Assembly (NCBI RefSeq): GCF_902806685.2
Contig: NC_048539.1
Span: 9,436,501 to 9,500,500, forward strand
DNA length: 64,000 bases
From: Maniola hyperantus
Lineage: Eukaryota > Arthropoda > Insecta > Lepidoptera > Nymphalidae
Reading direction: 5' to 3'
Numbering within the stretch: position 1 is the first letter of the stretch; each line of letters opens with the position of its first letter. The position numbers and the translations under genes are program-made. Below, piece by piece: positions 23,292 to 34,915 of this stretch. The notes below the pieces were generated by a model. It saw nothing but the letters and a program-made list of their open reading frames with translations, ran no database searches and was not told the origin of the DNA.

Positions 23292-25476
23292 AATTGAATC
23301 CACATCCAAAAGACCCAAAGACATATTTTATGTATGAAATATATTGTATACTATACTATATCCACGGAAAGAAGTTAATATAGGGCTCCAATATAGAGGC
23401 AGATTATTCCTAAGGTAAACTAGGCACGTGCCTAGGGGCGCGAGGCGCGCGCGATTATGTAGATAGAGTTCCATTACCCTACCTAATTATCCCTACTAAG
23501 TAGGTAATATTATCTTGAAGTGACTGAAACTGCCTCTTCTTTAATATAGTAAAGTGTCATGACGTGACGTTTTTCACTCTCGTTCACATAAATAGTACAA
23601 TCACTAACAACCAGCTATGCAATGAGTCGATTACTCGTTCTTTTGAAATTAGTAAATTTTTAATATGGCTTTTAGAGAGAGGCGCCTATGAAGTGCTTGC
23701 GTAGGGCGCTCTCGACATTTAATCCCGCCACTAACTCTTAATATAGAAATTTTCTTTTAAGAACCTGTTTAGGCGGAGCTATACTCGTAGCGTAAGTAGT
23801 ACCCAAGAACTAGCGCGCACCACTTTAAATTTCCGTACGTTTTCCCCGCAAAATCTGTGAACTATAGAACTATACAGAAGCGCGTGCACTGCGGAATTAA
23901 TTCCGCACCGGATAGGACAGAAGACGGTAATTTACTATAGGTATAACCTACTCCTACCTATTTCAATCTTTCTTGGCGCCGAACGCGAAGCCTTGATTAT
24001 TTTCCATAATTAATATTATTTTATTGCAGTGAGTAATGCGCCTAAATTAGGTAAACATACTTTTATACCATAGTTTAGTACTTGCAATTAACAATGGGGC
24101 CAATTCTCTTGTAGGTAGGTACACAGTTCTAATCAAAACTAAATTAACAGGTCTAAATCGAGTGCTATCCTTTTCTGCAAGCAACTTCATGAAAGGGATA
24201 GCAATAGATTTAGACGAGTCATTTTAGTTTAGTTTAGAGATTGTGTACAATGGAATTAGGCACAAATATCTACTTACTTTTATTTTTGGTGGTAATACTT
24301 AGTATATTAGCGGTAAGAATGACTACGTAGGTAAGCACTTTTCACAGGTCTGTTGTTCTGTGTGTTTATAATATAATGTAAGATTCTTTTATTATACTTA
24401 CCTAAATTTAGTAATATTGCCAATTTTATTTGCCTAACCCTCGACTCTCTGCTCTTTTGGTTTATTGATAAATTAAATTATAAAAATCAAGTGTGAGTCA
24501 TTACTACTGCATATGCAGAAATTTCTCAATAATAGATTTAAAATCTGTTGACGGTTAAGACTGAGAAGGCTCATAAAACCACCTACAGCATACTAACTTC
24601 GACAGCATGGAGTACCCAAATTTCAAACCCCTATTTTAGACCCTTCGAGGTTGTATTTTAAAAAATCCGTTATAAGCGGACATCATAACAGCTATCTGCA
24701 TGCCTTTCAGCCCAATCCGTCCAGTAGTTTGAGCAGTGCGTTGATAGATCAGTCAGTCTGCTTTTCCTTTAATGTATTTAGATATTATATAGATTTATTA
24801 ATTATATGTTTCTGCACAAGAATCTCTGCACATTGTGTCTGCTACATTCCACTAGTACTATTAACTTTTTAGGGTTCCATACCTCAAAAGGAAAAAAGGA
24901 ACCCCAAAAGGTTTATAGGATCACTTTGTTGTCCATCTGTCTGTCAAAAAACCTACAGGGTACTTCCCATTGACCCATGAAATTTGGCACGTCTTATACC
25001 ACACGTAAGAGGAAAAATCCGAAAATCGTGAATTTGTTGAAAATGAATGGTTGCACCACAAAAAAAATTAAAATGTGTTCATTAACAAATAATTAGTATT
25101 TTCAACTTTCAAATACATAAGATTAATATATCTAGTGGGGTATCATAATTTAGAGGGTTTTACCTGTATATTCTAAAACAGATTTCTATTTATTTTCTAC
25201 AGTTTCTTGCTTAGTACCAACATACAATAGGTAGCTGTCGGAGTTGTTTAAACAAAGTAGCATTGCAATATAGGCATGTAGGTAACTAGCTAGTACTTAC
25301 TAGCAAGTACAAATCAATTTCTTACTTAAAATAACTTATGTGGGTACATTCTTAATGCTACAATAGTATGAGGTACTTAAGTGGGAACTAGGACCTAATT
25401 TTATTTTATTATTTTTAAAATGAGACAAGGAATTCTAAAGTAATATATTATATTATAATTATTAAAAAAAATATTT
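23292..25476. other. Intergenic region between LITAF gene and Mpv17, repeats only
   Basis: Contains an inverted-repeat MITE at about 24095-24255 (family N, arms around TCTAAATCGAGTGCTATCCT and AGGGATAGCAATAGATTTAG), a family B copy at 24600-24790 and a family D copy at 24870-25175. I see no exons with splice signals here. The region includes the convergent 3' ends of both neighbouring genes. Confidence 0.45.
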
Positions 25477-26886
25477 TTAATCTCTTAATTGCTCAGTACT
25501 ATTTGTTTTCCATGATAAATATGTATTCCAAAATAGTGCAACAAACTGCACAAGTAATACTTGATACTGAAGAGGAATATAATAAAAATTAACTAATTGT
25601 ACCCAAGGCCAAATGTAGTAATTTGTTTTAAGAACATCAAAATAATTATCATGCATGTCTTTTTCTATTGTATTCCAAGGCTTTCCTTGCATAGTACCAA
25701 CTGCAACTAAGATGAAAAATAAAAATGTTGGGGCAAATATGAATTGATCTACAAATACTTTTTTCATAGCCACAGTTTTACCAGTTGCCCCTACATGCTT
25801 GTTTAACAGGCCATACCATACACGTAGAGCGGGGCCCTGAAAACATAAAAAAACTACATAAGTATAATTTGTATAAAAATAAATTTTTACTTAATAAAAA
25901 AGTAGGTAGGTAGGAATATTTTTTATTAAAAACTAGTTGATTCCCGCGGCTTCGTCCGCGTGGATTTAGGTTTTTAAAAATCCTGTGGGAACATTTAATC
26001 TTCCAGGACAAAAAGTAGTCGCCCGTCCCCGGGGACCCTGGCAGGGGGGTCAGGTACCCTGCAGCATCAGGATTGAGGATTTGGAATCCCAATTTTTTCC
26101 AATGTCGCAAAGTTTCTCTATCGATTTAAAAAAGTTACGCAAATCGGTTCAGAAATCCCGGAGATTTGGGGTGTACATAGGTAGAAAAACATAACTCCTT
26201 TTTTAATTAGTTATTGGTTAATAAAGTAGCCTATGTTACTCCTTGGTTACTCTTCTACTTGTCTGTGAAAGTCCCGTCAAAATAGGGTCAGCCGTTCCGA
26301 AGATTAGTAGGTTCAAAAGACAGACAGATAAGAGACAGACAAAATTTTTTAAAACGTGTGATGTAGTTATGGTAAAGTTCAAATAGCCATATGAGCTTAA
26401 ATATGAGGTAGCTATTTTAAAATTACAGACAGACACTTCAATTTTATTTATTAAGTATAGATATAGATTTTGTAAGATAGATGCTTATCTACTGATATAT
26501 TAAAAAGGAGAGACTGACAATATCAATGTAAGCTTGCACTAGATATGTAGTCTTGATATTTTAAGTAAGTTCTCTGTATAATTACTTTTAATTAAAAAAG
26601 GGTTTTACGAAATTCCAACATGAACCAAAAGAAGCTAAATCTATGCGATGTCACAGGAAAATTTAGTTTAGTAATAGGTATTTATTCAACTTACACCAAC
26701 AAAAAGTCCAATAGATGAAAATTTAAAGGTTCTTTTATAATCAACCGTGGACTTTTTCTCTATTATGGTTTGTGAAATGAGATCACCAGCCCCCATTAAA
26801 GTTCCAGTTTGAATAGCTTGTACTAAGTAAGGCCGTCTAGCAAGTACTTTTTGATATATTTGAAAAACACCCCGAGCTTTTGCCAT
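25477..26886 (-). CDS. Mpv17: Mpv17/PMP22 family membrane protein (complete, 2 exons)
   Basis: Minus strand. Exon 1 is 26886-26695 (64 codons, donor GGT/GTAAGT) and exon 2 is 25836-25477 (acceptor TTTTCAG, TAA stop at 25479-25477). The junction is phase 0 and the protein has 183 residues, against 176 in human MPV17. The N-terminal part shows TGTLMGAGDLISQ. The second exon has WYGLL, VDQFIFAP, the diagnostic TNYYIWPWVQLVNF and the C-terminal FWNTYLSWK, which together identify the family. There are four predicted membrane segments. MPV17 sits in the mitochondrial inner membrane and affects mitochondrial DNA maintenance. Peroxisomal PMP22-like paralogues exist, but the length and C-terminus favour MPV17 itself. 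I chose the ATG at 26886 over the one at 26898 because it gives the family N-terminus. The intron carries a family A retroposon. Confidence 0.92.
25931..26190 (+). repeat. Family A retroposon in the Mpv17 intron
   Basis: Starts CTAGTTGATTCCCGCGGCTT and carries an internal stretch CCTGCAGCATCAGGATTGAG, the dispersed-repeat phrase also found at 1570. The open frames on both strands here come from the repeat. Confidence 0.55.
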
Positions 26887-27605
26887 TGTAAAGCACATAC
26901 CTAGTTACAGCAAGGCTTAAATAAATTAGTTTACACTTTACAAACAATCAATAAACATAAATTATATTCATCTTCATCAGGGCAAGTCTGACAAGAGTAA
27001 ATTCAAGATTATTTTTGAGCAGTGATCTTGTGATCTTAAGAGATTAAAAGATGTGTTCAGTGAGTGATTCAGTTTCAGTGTTATTTTCATAGATAATATA
27101 GGTACTATGGTTATTTTTAACCGACTTCAAAAAAGGAGGAGGTTCTCAATTCGTCGGAATCTTTTTTTTTTACAGCACTTTCGCAAAGAACACAAAAACA
27201 AAACGTAGTCGGTAGTGATTATATACTCTTTGACAAGGAATATAATAATATCGTAATAATCTTGTAATATAATCAGTAGGTACAAATTATTTATTTATAA
27301 TAATAACTAGCTGAATCCTGCGACTTCGTCCGCGTGGATTTACGTTGTTTAAAATCCCGCGGGAACTCTTTGATTTTTCGGGATTGTTGTCGTTGCTTGG
27401 TACCTACAACATGAATTCACTATGAACACTTCCTGAATCTTGATAACCCAGGCGGGCAGTAACCCTGCAGCATCAGGATTAAGGAGTTGAATCCAGAATT
27501 TTTTATGTGACCACGAAGTAAACTTTTTTTGTTGATTAAAAAAAAAAAATTGCAAATCGGTCCAGAAACCTCGAAAAAATCGATGTAGAAAAAAGAACCA
27601 CCTCT
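26887..27605. other. Upstream of Mpv17: repeats, no gene
   Basis: Includes a retroelement end with CCGACTTCAAAAAAGGAGGA at 27120 (related to 45026) and a family A copy at 27305-27600. The Mpv17 promoter must lie at the left side of this stretch, but I see no clear motif. Confidence 0.4.
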
Positions 27606-28018
27606 TAGATGGACTAATAAAGGTAGATTAAAGTACTGCGTAACCGCGTATGAGATAGCGATAGCACGACGTAACGATGAATAACACGACAATTACTACC
27701 ATTGTTTAGTAGTCAATATTTGTATTAACCGATCAACAATATTCGTAGGTATTAAACGTTTTTTATGTGAAAACAAGTAAATAACTAATGAGAAATACAA
27801 TGAATTAGTTACGCCACGAATTCTCAAAGTTTGTTGTGCAACTAAAGTTGCATTCCTTGTATGTATTCTTGAAAAAAATCGGTTACACGATAAGGGACAA
27901 AAAATAGGTTAGCTGCGTCTCTGTTTATCACATTGGTTATTAACTTTATCTGTGCTCTCTTTTTAGTGTGAATGAGAAAGCAAACGTTCCTGTATCTATC
28001 TTTATTACTCTATCTACG
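27606..28018. mobile_element. Inverted-repeat element (family E), uninterrupted copy
   Basis: The ends are imperfect inverse repeats: TTAGATGGACTAATAAAGGT at the left and the inverse of CGTAGATAGAGTAATAAAGA at the right. From about 27690 to 28018 it is closely similar to 32640-32943 joined to 39313-39357. That second copy is split by the LTR element at 32944-39312, so this copy shows the pre-insertion sequence. Non-coding. Confidence 0.55.
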
Positions 28019-28280
28019 ATGTACTACTACGGTGTAATAGGCCCCGCCCCGCAGACGGTCAAGCACCTGTGTATTACTTTACTCTATGAGCATTATCCTA
28101 TATGTTATTAGTCTGTGGTCAAGCATGTTTTTGACCACGGAACAGAAAAAACAGTGGAAGTGCTAAGTAGGCGTGGCACGCGTGCCACAATTAAGCGTAG
28201 TTACGTAAAACTGATCCCAGTCGCGTTCTAACATCGCGTGGAGTTGGTAGTCTCGCGACAAATTCATATTGCCCTAGCAA

Positions 28281-29467
28281 TGTTACTGTTCCGTTTTGGA
28301 GTGTAAAAATGATAGTAGGAGAAAAAATCTTTAAAATGGAGGTGTTTCGTATCATCGGTAAGTACGATTTTCATTGTTTTCTATAAAATCTTAATTTATT
28401 TCAATTTACTAATATTTAATAGAACGGTTAGTCAAAATCAACCTTAAACAATTAAGATAAAGTTTATTTTGGATTGATTCTATTCCGAAAGTACTTCGCT
28501 CCGTGTTCGCTACTCAAATAGTGATGTGGCCAAGTAGAATATTGAATTTATCGATTGATATCGATACAAGGATATAAATAAATAGTAACGCAATAATTAT
28601 AATTTATTAATGAGTGAGACGTTGCATTGATCACTAAATAGACATCAGTAGTTCCTCTAACCTTCATTTAAAATATTTTTAGGTTTCCCAAAGATGCAAG
28701 CATCAAAGAGAAATGGATAGATGCAACGGTTAGAGTTAATTGGATGCCAACCAAATCAAGCATGATATGCTCTGAACATTTTTTTAGAAGTCGATTTTAT
28801 AATATCAAATAAAGGATATAGATATACGAAACCTACTGCGCTTCCATCAATGAAAATCGTTAAGTCTTTTAATCAAATAACCTTGTTTTATTTTATTACT
28901 TTCAGTAAGTATTGAAAATACTTGATATTATAATACAAAACAACACACCTCTTAGTTATATTTTTGTATGAAGATTGACTGACTAAATATCAAATTTAAT
29001 TCATAAACACACTAATTAATTTTTCTCCTATTCATTTTTATATAGGTACTAGATGATGCCCGCGACTTCGTCCGCGTGGATTTAGGTTTTTAAAAATCCT
29101 GTGGGAACTTTTCAACTTCCTATGTCCTTTCCCGGGATGCAAGCTATCTCTGTACCAAATTTCATCAAAAACGGTTGATCGGTTGAGCCGTGAAAAGCTA
29201 GCAGACAGACAGACAGACAGACAGACACACTTTCGCATTTATAATATTAGTACGGATTTATTCTCAAAATTTAATTTTGGTTTCAGCCACAAAATGATAA
29301 ATGTGGTCACTCCAGGTTCTTCAAAAAGACAAAGTGATTCGGAGATTCCTGCGTCTAATCACGTTACCGATTTGATGAAGGCAATAGTCGAAAAATATAT
29401 ACATAAATGTTCGCATACACCATTTATTAAAATTAAAAATAAGACTTTCGAAACGCCAGTTTCTTAA
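28281..29467 (+). pseudogene. Decayed THAP-domain gene inside the P-like element
   Basis: Exon 1 (28281-28357) reads CYCSVLECKNDSRRKN, then an in-frame TAA (28332-28334), then NGGVSYHR with a GTAAGT donor. Exon 2 (28683-28858) continues FPKDASIKEKWIDATVR and WMPTKSSMICSEHF, the expected C-x2-H end of a C2CH THAP finger. A run of seven T (28779-28785) then shifts the frame; the next frame reads on toward KPTALPSM, the AVP-like end of the domain. A third piece (29287-29467) has a protein-like frame ending at TAA, followed by AATAAA near 29490, but it does not join in phase. The start codon is also absent in frame. I call it a pseudogene; an assembly error in the T run could explain only one of the lesions. 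Confidence 0.72.
29048..29258 (+). repeat. Family A retroposon inside the P-like element
   Basis: From CTAGATGATGCCCGCGACTT to CACACTTTCGCATTTATAAT, with a short CAGACAGACAGACAGACAGA run. It lies between THAP exons 2 and 3 and is therefore younger than the P-like element. Confidence 0.6.
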
Positions 29468-30080
29468 CAAATATGTTTTATTTCAAGGGCAATAAATAAA
29501 ATTTATCTATTTTCATACGTTGCAGTATTTATTGTGCATACTTGTAAAAGGCATGCATACATACCAGCACTTTTATTCAATTTTATAATTACCTTTTTTA
29601 ATTTTATTTTTGCGAATGAACAAAATAACGAGTATCTATCGATATCGATAGGTAATTCATTGAGCTACGTGGTGCAGCCTTAACTGAGGAGGAAAAAAAA
29701 TCGACCGATCACGCAAATGTCAACCATATGTTTAAAGTAATTAAGTTTATAATTGCTACTACTTAGAATACCGCCATCTATGATCAAGTAGCGGAATTAA
29801 TTGGACAATTGAATCTAGTGTGACGTGAGTGTGACTATAGCTCGTAAATACGTTCTTCCGCTAAAGCAAAATAAATCTTATTTCTAGAGCGTCAGGGTTT
29901 ATTTCCAAATCTGTGACGTAGGCTAGTTTTGACTAAACTTAAACGACAAATCAAATGATTTGTTTCTTTGTAGTGCAATATATGACTATCGGTATATTTG
30001 TATGAGTTTGGCGACAGCGGTTCCTATAGTAATTTTGGTGAATTGCACTTCCACTGTTCTTTCTGTTCCGTGTTTTTGAC

Positions 30081-30583
30081 GTTTTGTTTGATGACGTCAT
30101 CAAACACAAGAGCACGGTGGATAAATACCACTACGTAGTAGTTACATACAAATCCTTTGTAAATACCTCAGAATAAGGACTGTTACAAGTAGCCCTATTG
30201 TGACACTTACTGTTAGAGCGAGATAGCTAAAAATGCATTTAAGCTCTTGTTAGAACGTGACAAAATGATTCTGTTTTGTCCTTATCACCGTGGCCCATAG
30301 AGATAGTATACATAGAGGTAACCATAACGTGTTGCCGCTCTTGTACATCTATGTGTCAAAGAGGTATTGTTATCTCCGTCTTTTTCAGGGAACCTCCATT
30401 CGTGTAAAAGCGATAGCTCATATAAGTCTGGCAACGTCGCTCTATCGGTGAAAATAGTGACCAGTATAGTTGACAGGTGCCCCCTTAAGCAGACAAAACA
30501 TTGGGGTTTGATGCAACATTTTTACCAAATATTTAAAAATCTGATAAATCAGGGTCAAAATTACACTAAAAAGTGGAAACAAA
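30081..30583. other. Region between the P-like element and the second THAP exon, no gene seen
   Basis: Directly after the target duplication comes a perfect palindrome TTTGATGACGTCATCAAA at about 30088-30105, containing a TGACGTCA CRE-like site. The rest is unique-looking AT-rich DNA with no convincing exon. Confidence 0.35.
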
Positions 30584-30944
30584 ATGTGTGAAGCTGTATT
30601 TTGTGCATCCAGATCTACGAAAGGAGGCGTAAAAGTTCCAGAATTGTATTTTCACGGGTTAGTCTTTAATAATTATTCCATCGCTACCAACAGCGATTTT
30701 TACTCCGAAAATCGCTGAAAATTAAAGATTTGCATATTATAAATGTAATCATCTCGTGACAAAGTAACAAAATCACGTTTCATAGCGTAATTTAATATTT
30801 ATTTAATACATTCTTTTAGGCCTCATTTGTAGTGATGTGTGTACATACTTTATCGATAAAATCAAATTTATCCTTTTAATAATATTTGCATACTTTTGTA
30901 GATTTCCAAAATGTCCTGAAATTAGAAATGCCACACATTTCTAA
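30584..30944 (+). pseudogene. Second THAP-domain N-terminal fragment, truncated
   Basis: Exon 1 (30584-30657) starts ATG and reads MCEAVFCASRSTKGG through VPELYFHG, with the C-x4-C start of a THAP finger and a GTTAGT donor in the same phase (2) as the copy at 28357. After an acceptor TTTTGTAG, exon 2 (30902-30944) continues FPKCPEIRN and then breaks off: ATHF and a stop. The Trp and the distal C-x2-H ligands are missing, so the finger cannot form. An AATAAA follows at about 31038. It is either a dead relative of the P-like element's gene or a host THAP gene truncated here. Open in frame, but 38 residues is too short for a working domain. Confidence 0.5.
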
Positions 30945-32089
30945 ATAATCAGGGCCATAAAACGAAAAAACTGGGAGCCAAAAAAATATTCTCGCCTATG
31001 TTCTGTCTGTTAATCCTGTTAACTATATTTTTGGTTTAAAATAAAGAAATTAGAATTAGATGCAGTACCAGTACATTTGAAGGATATCCTAAATAGTTAG
31101 GTACTATCAACCAGTATGTACTAAGCACTTTCAAATTGTATGTAGGTAGCCGGTAGGTGTCTACTACTAGATAAGTAGCACATTGCAATTTTCTTGATTT
31201 GACCATAGTTAAACAAAAAGAGACCAACTATTAATTTGCAGTTTTGAGGAAGTAAATTATTTATTATGTTTTACAGTTCTTTTTTAAATTTTTGTTAATG
31301 CAAAAATGCAAAAATCCCTATGACGATCATAAGGATTCTTGCATGTTTACAAGCATGACAAATAAAAGTTTATTTCAGGTGATAAAGAAACTAAAACCAC
31401 GTCAAGAGCTGGCTAATAGTGAAACCAAAACGAGTCGAACTTTATCTACCTTAGAAGCCTTGGGTCTGCTGATTGTGAATAGATACTAGGCTACCCAGGC
31501 TGGCTGCCAGGTAGGTATAAACTTTGTAACAACTAATCACTAATCCAACTCCTCAATGTCATGTTGCAAGAGTAGGTAAGTAGTTAGGTAAAGACTGTTA
31601 TTGAGGATAATTTTTTATTCAATTATAAACTTTTAGAAGTTCTTACTTTTGAATCGTCAAATGCATCTATTTTTGGTCAGTAATAAGGAAAATAGAACTT
31701 ACCAGGGCCACTGTAGTTCATCGTGAGTCTTATAGCTTTTTAATTTTATTAGGTACTTGTTTTTTTTAAACAAGTAAGTAAGTTAAGTAAGTAGTTTTTG
31801 TAAAGAGAGTCGCAGGGAGTCGGATGGTGTTGGTGCAAGACCGTGGCGTGTGGAAATCCTATCCTAGAGAGTATCGAGCAGCTATAATATGCCAGCTCTT
31901 CTCAACTTAGATATTCTGATTTGTTTCACGTATAAAGACGATCCTAAAACAAGTCACATTTCTTATCTACCTACATTTGAAGCGGTGGGAAGTAGAACCA
32001 ACAAACTGTTTGCCTATCTTCTTTTTACCCAATAAATTGATTTGAATTAGTTAAAATGTGTTTCCTTTTATACTAAGTACTAGCTGATG
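30945..32089. other. Intergenic, no supported gene
   Basis: AT-rich. A 65-codon frame at 31292-31489 has an acceptor-like TTTATTTCAG inside it at about 31379 and could be an orphan exon, but I recognise no domain. Simple GTAAGTAAGTAGTT-type repeats lie near 31770-31800. Confidence 0.35.
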
Positions 32090-32355
32090 CCCGCGACTTC
32101 GTCCGCGAGGATTAGTACTTTTAAAAAAACAACAAACAATAAAATAACAGAAGCAACAAAAAAAATTAAAGTAAAGTAACAGAAAAACAAATAACAGGAA
32201 CAACAAAAAATTAAATAAAATAAAATAAACAACAGAATATAAAGTAAGAGAAACAACAAACGATAGAATAACAGAAACAACAGAAATTAAAATAACAAGA
32301 ACAACAAAAATTAAAGTAACTGGAACAACAACAAAAAAAAACAATAATTAAAAAT
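32090..32355 (+). repeat. Truncated family A retroposon followed by an AACAACAAA-type A-rich tract
   Basis: CTAGCTGATGCCCGCGACTT begins at 32090. The copy breaks off near 32125 and passes into about 230 bases of imperfect repeats of AACAACAAAAATTAAAATAA type (irregular units of 30-40 bases). The long minus-strand frames across it (Phe/Leu/Val-rich) are compositional artefacts. Confidence 0.55.
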
Positions 32356-32406
32356 ATGATAAAATGGATCCCACTAGCAGCGGGCTAGGATCCAAGCTGC
32401 CAATGG

Positions 32407-32643
32407 TCAGGGCTCCAAAGTGAGGAAACTCCTCGCAATGCGTGCCGTCTCAAGAACCACTGCCTTCTGTATCTTACCCTTGATCCAACAATTAAGCGAT
32501 AGTTTCTTAAGATGTTGGTCAAAACTATTCGCAATAAGACCATGGACTGATACAACTATCGGTACAATAATCGTTGAGTCAACACTCCACATGGCGGTAA
32601 TCTCGTGAGCCAGGTCCAAGTATTTCGATACTTTACACGACAA
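32407..32643 (-). pseudogene. C-terminal fragment of a non-LTR retrotransposon reverse transcriptase
   Basis: The minus-strand frame has KYLDLAHEITAMWSV, STIIVPIVVSVHGLI, KSFDQHL-type NSFDQHLKKLSL and VVLETARIARSFL. In my recollection this is the conserved tail of a class of insect retrotransposon polyproteins (YxDLAxEIxxMW...VPIVxxxxGLI...LxxARIxRxFL). It ends in TGA at 32409-32407, where related proteins would have a Trp codon, and has no upstream RT palm domain in the window. It is a stranded fragment, not a host gene. Confidence 0.6.
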
Positions 32644-32943
32644 TTTTTATTATCATTGTTCAGTGGTCAATATTTGTATTTAACCGATCACCAATAAATT
32701 ATAAAATATTTAAAATAGTATTAACCATTTTTTATGTGAAAACAAGTAAATAACTCATGAGAAATACAATTACGCCACGAATTCTCAGTTTGTTTCGCAA
32801 CTAATGTTGCATGCCTTGTATGTAAGTTGTATGTATTCTTGAAAAACCAGTTACACGATAAGGGGCAAAAAATAGGTTAGGTGCGTCTCTGTTTATCACA
32901 TTAGTAACTTTATCTGTGCTCTCTTTTTAGTGTGAATGAGAAA
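32640..32943. mobile_element. Family E element, left part, split by the LTR insertion
   Basis: Matches 27690-27985 with small indels and stops at ...GTGTGAATGAGAAA. The continuation GCAAACGTTCCTGTATCTAT lies at 39317 beyond the LTR element. Confidence 0.65.
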
Positions 32944-33377
32944 TGTTGCAGAAGTATAGGGATGGTCTTCAATAATAGTCAGTTTCCAATTTCACTTCAC
33001 TGTATTTTTAAGCATAGCTTGCGCCTTCGACTTAATTCTCACAATTGACCGCCATTTTTATTTAACCTACGCTTTTTATACTAATTTGACAGGACAGCAA
33101 AACTGACATATTTTAAAGGTTGGTATTATTTAACTTCCAGTATTTTACAAATTGCAAAGTGATTGAACTAAATGATACTTCCTGTGACGTCACAAATAAT
33201 TAACGTAACAATTAAATCAGCTAGATGTTAAACATGACACAAAATATGTTGATTCAAATAGTTAACAATTAAATATGACTCATAGTCCATTCCCGCCAGA
33301 TATAAATAACAATCAATCCATTGTATAAGTCTGGATGCCTCATGATGATGGCAGCCATGGAGATGTGGTTTTTGACA
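32944..33377 (+). repeat. 5' LTR of the LARD-like element
   Basis: 434 bases. Contains a CRE palindrome TGACGTCA (about 33185-33192) and a TATAAAT (33301-33307) about 75 bases before the 3' end, consistent with promoter function on the plus strand. Confidence 0.8.
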
Positions 33378-34589
33378 TTCGGCCATCCTGGAAAGGCCGT
33401 GTCTCACGGCACTCAGATAACATCCCCGCTTTCGCACCATCAGTCACCTGACAAAAGAGAAATACCGAACAGTATTCACTTGATTGATACTTAATTTTAT
33501 TACAAATCTGTACCTACATATTAATAGCATATACCATATAAAATATTCAGTTGATTTATTAAGTTATCAACTACTTCTAATCAAAATTGTTATTAATGTT
33601 CCTCTTTTAATCATTACTTTAAATGTTTTGCTATAGTATTTAGGTAATACATAATGGTAACATTTGATTACCAGTAGGTGGGTGTTTGAAATTGATGAAA
33701 TGTAAACGATTTCGTTGTATCTGCAATCCAAAATTGTAGGTAGGTACTTGTCTATCCAGATAAGTTTATAACAGCTGACGTCATGACTCATGAGACCATT
33801 TTATTAAGGTGGCGCAGTACGCTCGACCTAACCTGTATGCTTTTCACTTGACATTGTATGAGAAAGGTGAGAAGCACGATGATTTTTACTGAAATCAAGG
33901 GTATAGGAAAAGTATTTTGAGAAAACAAAAATACTAAATGTATGTTCGCAAAATAGAATATTTCAACTAATGAATAAATAAACTATGTCTAGTGTTAATT
34001 TGCTTTAGAATTTTCATACCCTAATTATTTATTTACGCCCAAAGTTGGCATAAATTTAGTGTTAAAATAGGAATCTTTTGAGGCTCGTAACTTTCAAATC
34101 AATATTTTTTTTAATGTTTAATATATCAATAAACCTAGATAATGGCAAGACAAACCGATGTAATACTTAGTTTTGAGCATATCATATCAAATAATGTAGT
34201 AATTACCCTCCTACGTTTGTATGAAGAAAGCACTGAACTGAGCCCACTTAAGAAGTTAAAATTGGTTTAGATATCTACTGCACAAGAAAAGCTAGGTTTG
34301 ACATTGTAGCATATCACGGGTTATTTTTCAAGGTCGTTATTATATTATTATCAAGTTAATAACTGGGTAAGTAACTGACGTTCGACGTTCCTAGAGTTCT
34401 GCATTAGGAAGAACTTTACATGGGCATGACACCTATAAACTTAAGAAAAACAGTATGCATACTTAGACGAGATTTCATTTCTATCCCTTTTAAATCTGCA
34501 GGGGACGATTATTGAATTTTATATTCTTATGGTCTTGTTTTAGCAGAGTTTACTGTAGGTACTTTTAATTCATCTCGAACAATTTATCA

Positions 34590-34915
34590 TGGGAAGGTCA
34601 AATAGATTCCATATCCAAGTCATTGTGTTGGAGAGAATAGAGATCACACAGAGACTATGTTGGAGTGATTCACACACACACACACGTACACACAGAGGCA
34701 CACACACCATTTGGGTAGGCGACACATATGTATGTCACACGTTGCACATATCACACAGACTATTTGCGCAGGTCACACAGCCCCGTTGGGTAGGTCACAC
34801 AGACTCGATTCGCAGGTCACCAAGACCATTTGCGTCGGTCAAACAGTCTTCTTTACGATTTACTACAGTCCCTTCTTTAGGAAGATCTCACAGATATGCT
34901 CTAGGGATGTGACAG
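34590..34915 (+). repeat. Tandem repeat array 1 inside the LTR element (AGGTCACACAG type)
   Basis: Degenerate units of about 22-26 bases such as AGGTCACACAGACTCGATTC and AGGTCACACAGCCCCGTTGG, preceded by a short CACACACACACA run. The 107-codon His/Arg-rich frame across it is a repeat translation. Confidence 0.65.

Larger units (their letters stand above)
28136..30072 (+). mobile_element. P-element-like DNA transposon carrying a THAP-domain remnant
   Basis: 28-bp terminal inverted repeats (28136-28163, starting CACGGAACAGAAAAAACAGT; inverse at 30045-30072, one mismatch) are flanked by a perfect 8-bp target duplication TTTTTGAC (28128-28135 and 30073-30080). Inside are exons encoding a THAP zinc-finger domain, the DNA-binding module of P-element transposase. 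An 8-bp duplication, CA-starting TIRs of about 30 bp and a THAP domain together fit the P superfamily. At 1937 bp the catalytic part is missing. Close to the left end is a perfect 16-bp palindrome GTGGCACGCGTGCCAC (28173-28188), a possible subterminal protein-binding site. A family A retroposon (29048-29258) inserted later. Confidence 0.78.

Noticed and set aside
23098..23337. 79-codon open frame at the end of the LITAF gene
   Set aside because: It is the wrong frame. The acceptor at 23193-23194 and the other phase give the conserved HYCPSC ending of the LITAF domain.
31292..31489. 65-codon frame as a downstream exon of the THAP fragment
   Set aside because: Has an internal acceptor-like site, but no THAP or other recognisable feature and no phase match I could confirm.
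32051..32344. 97-codon Phe/Val/Leu-rich frame that looks like a membrane protein
   Set aside because: It is the reverse strand of an AACAACAAAAATTAAAATAA-type A-rich repeat tract; hydrophobicity comes from composition.
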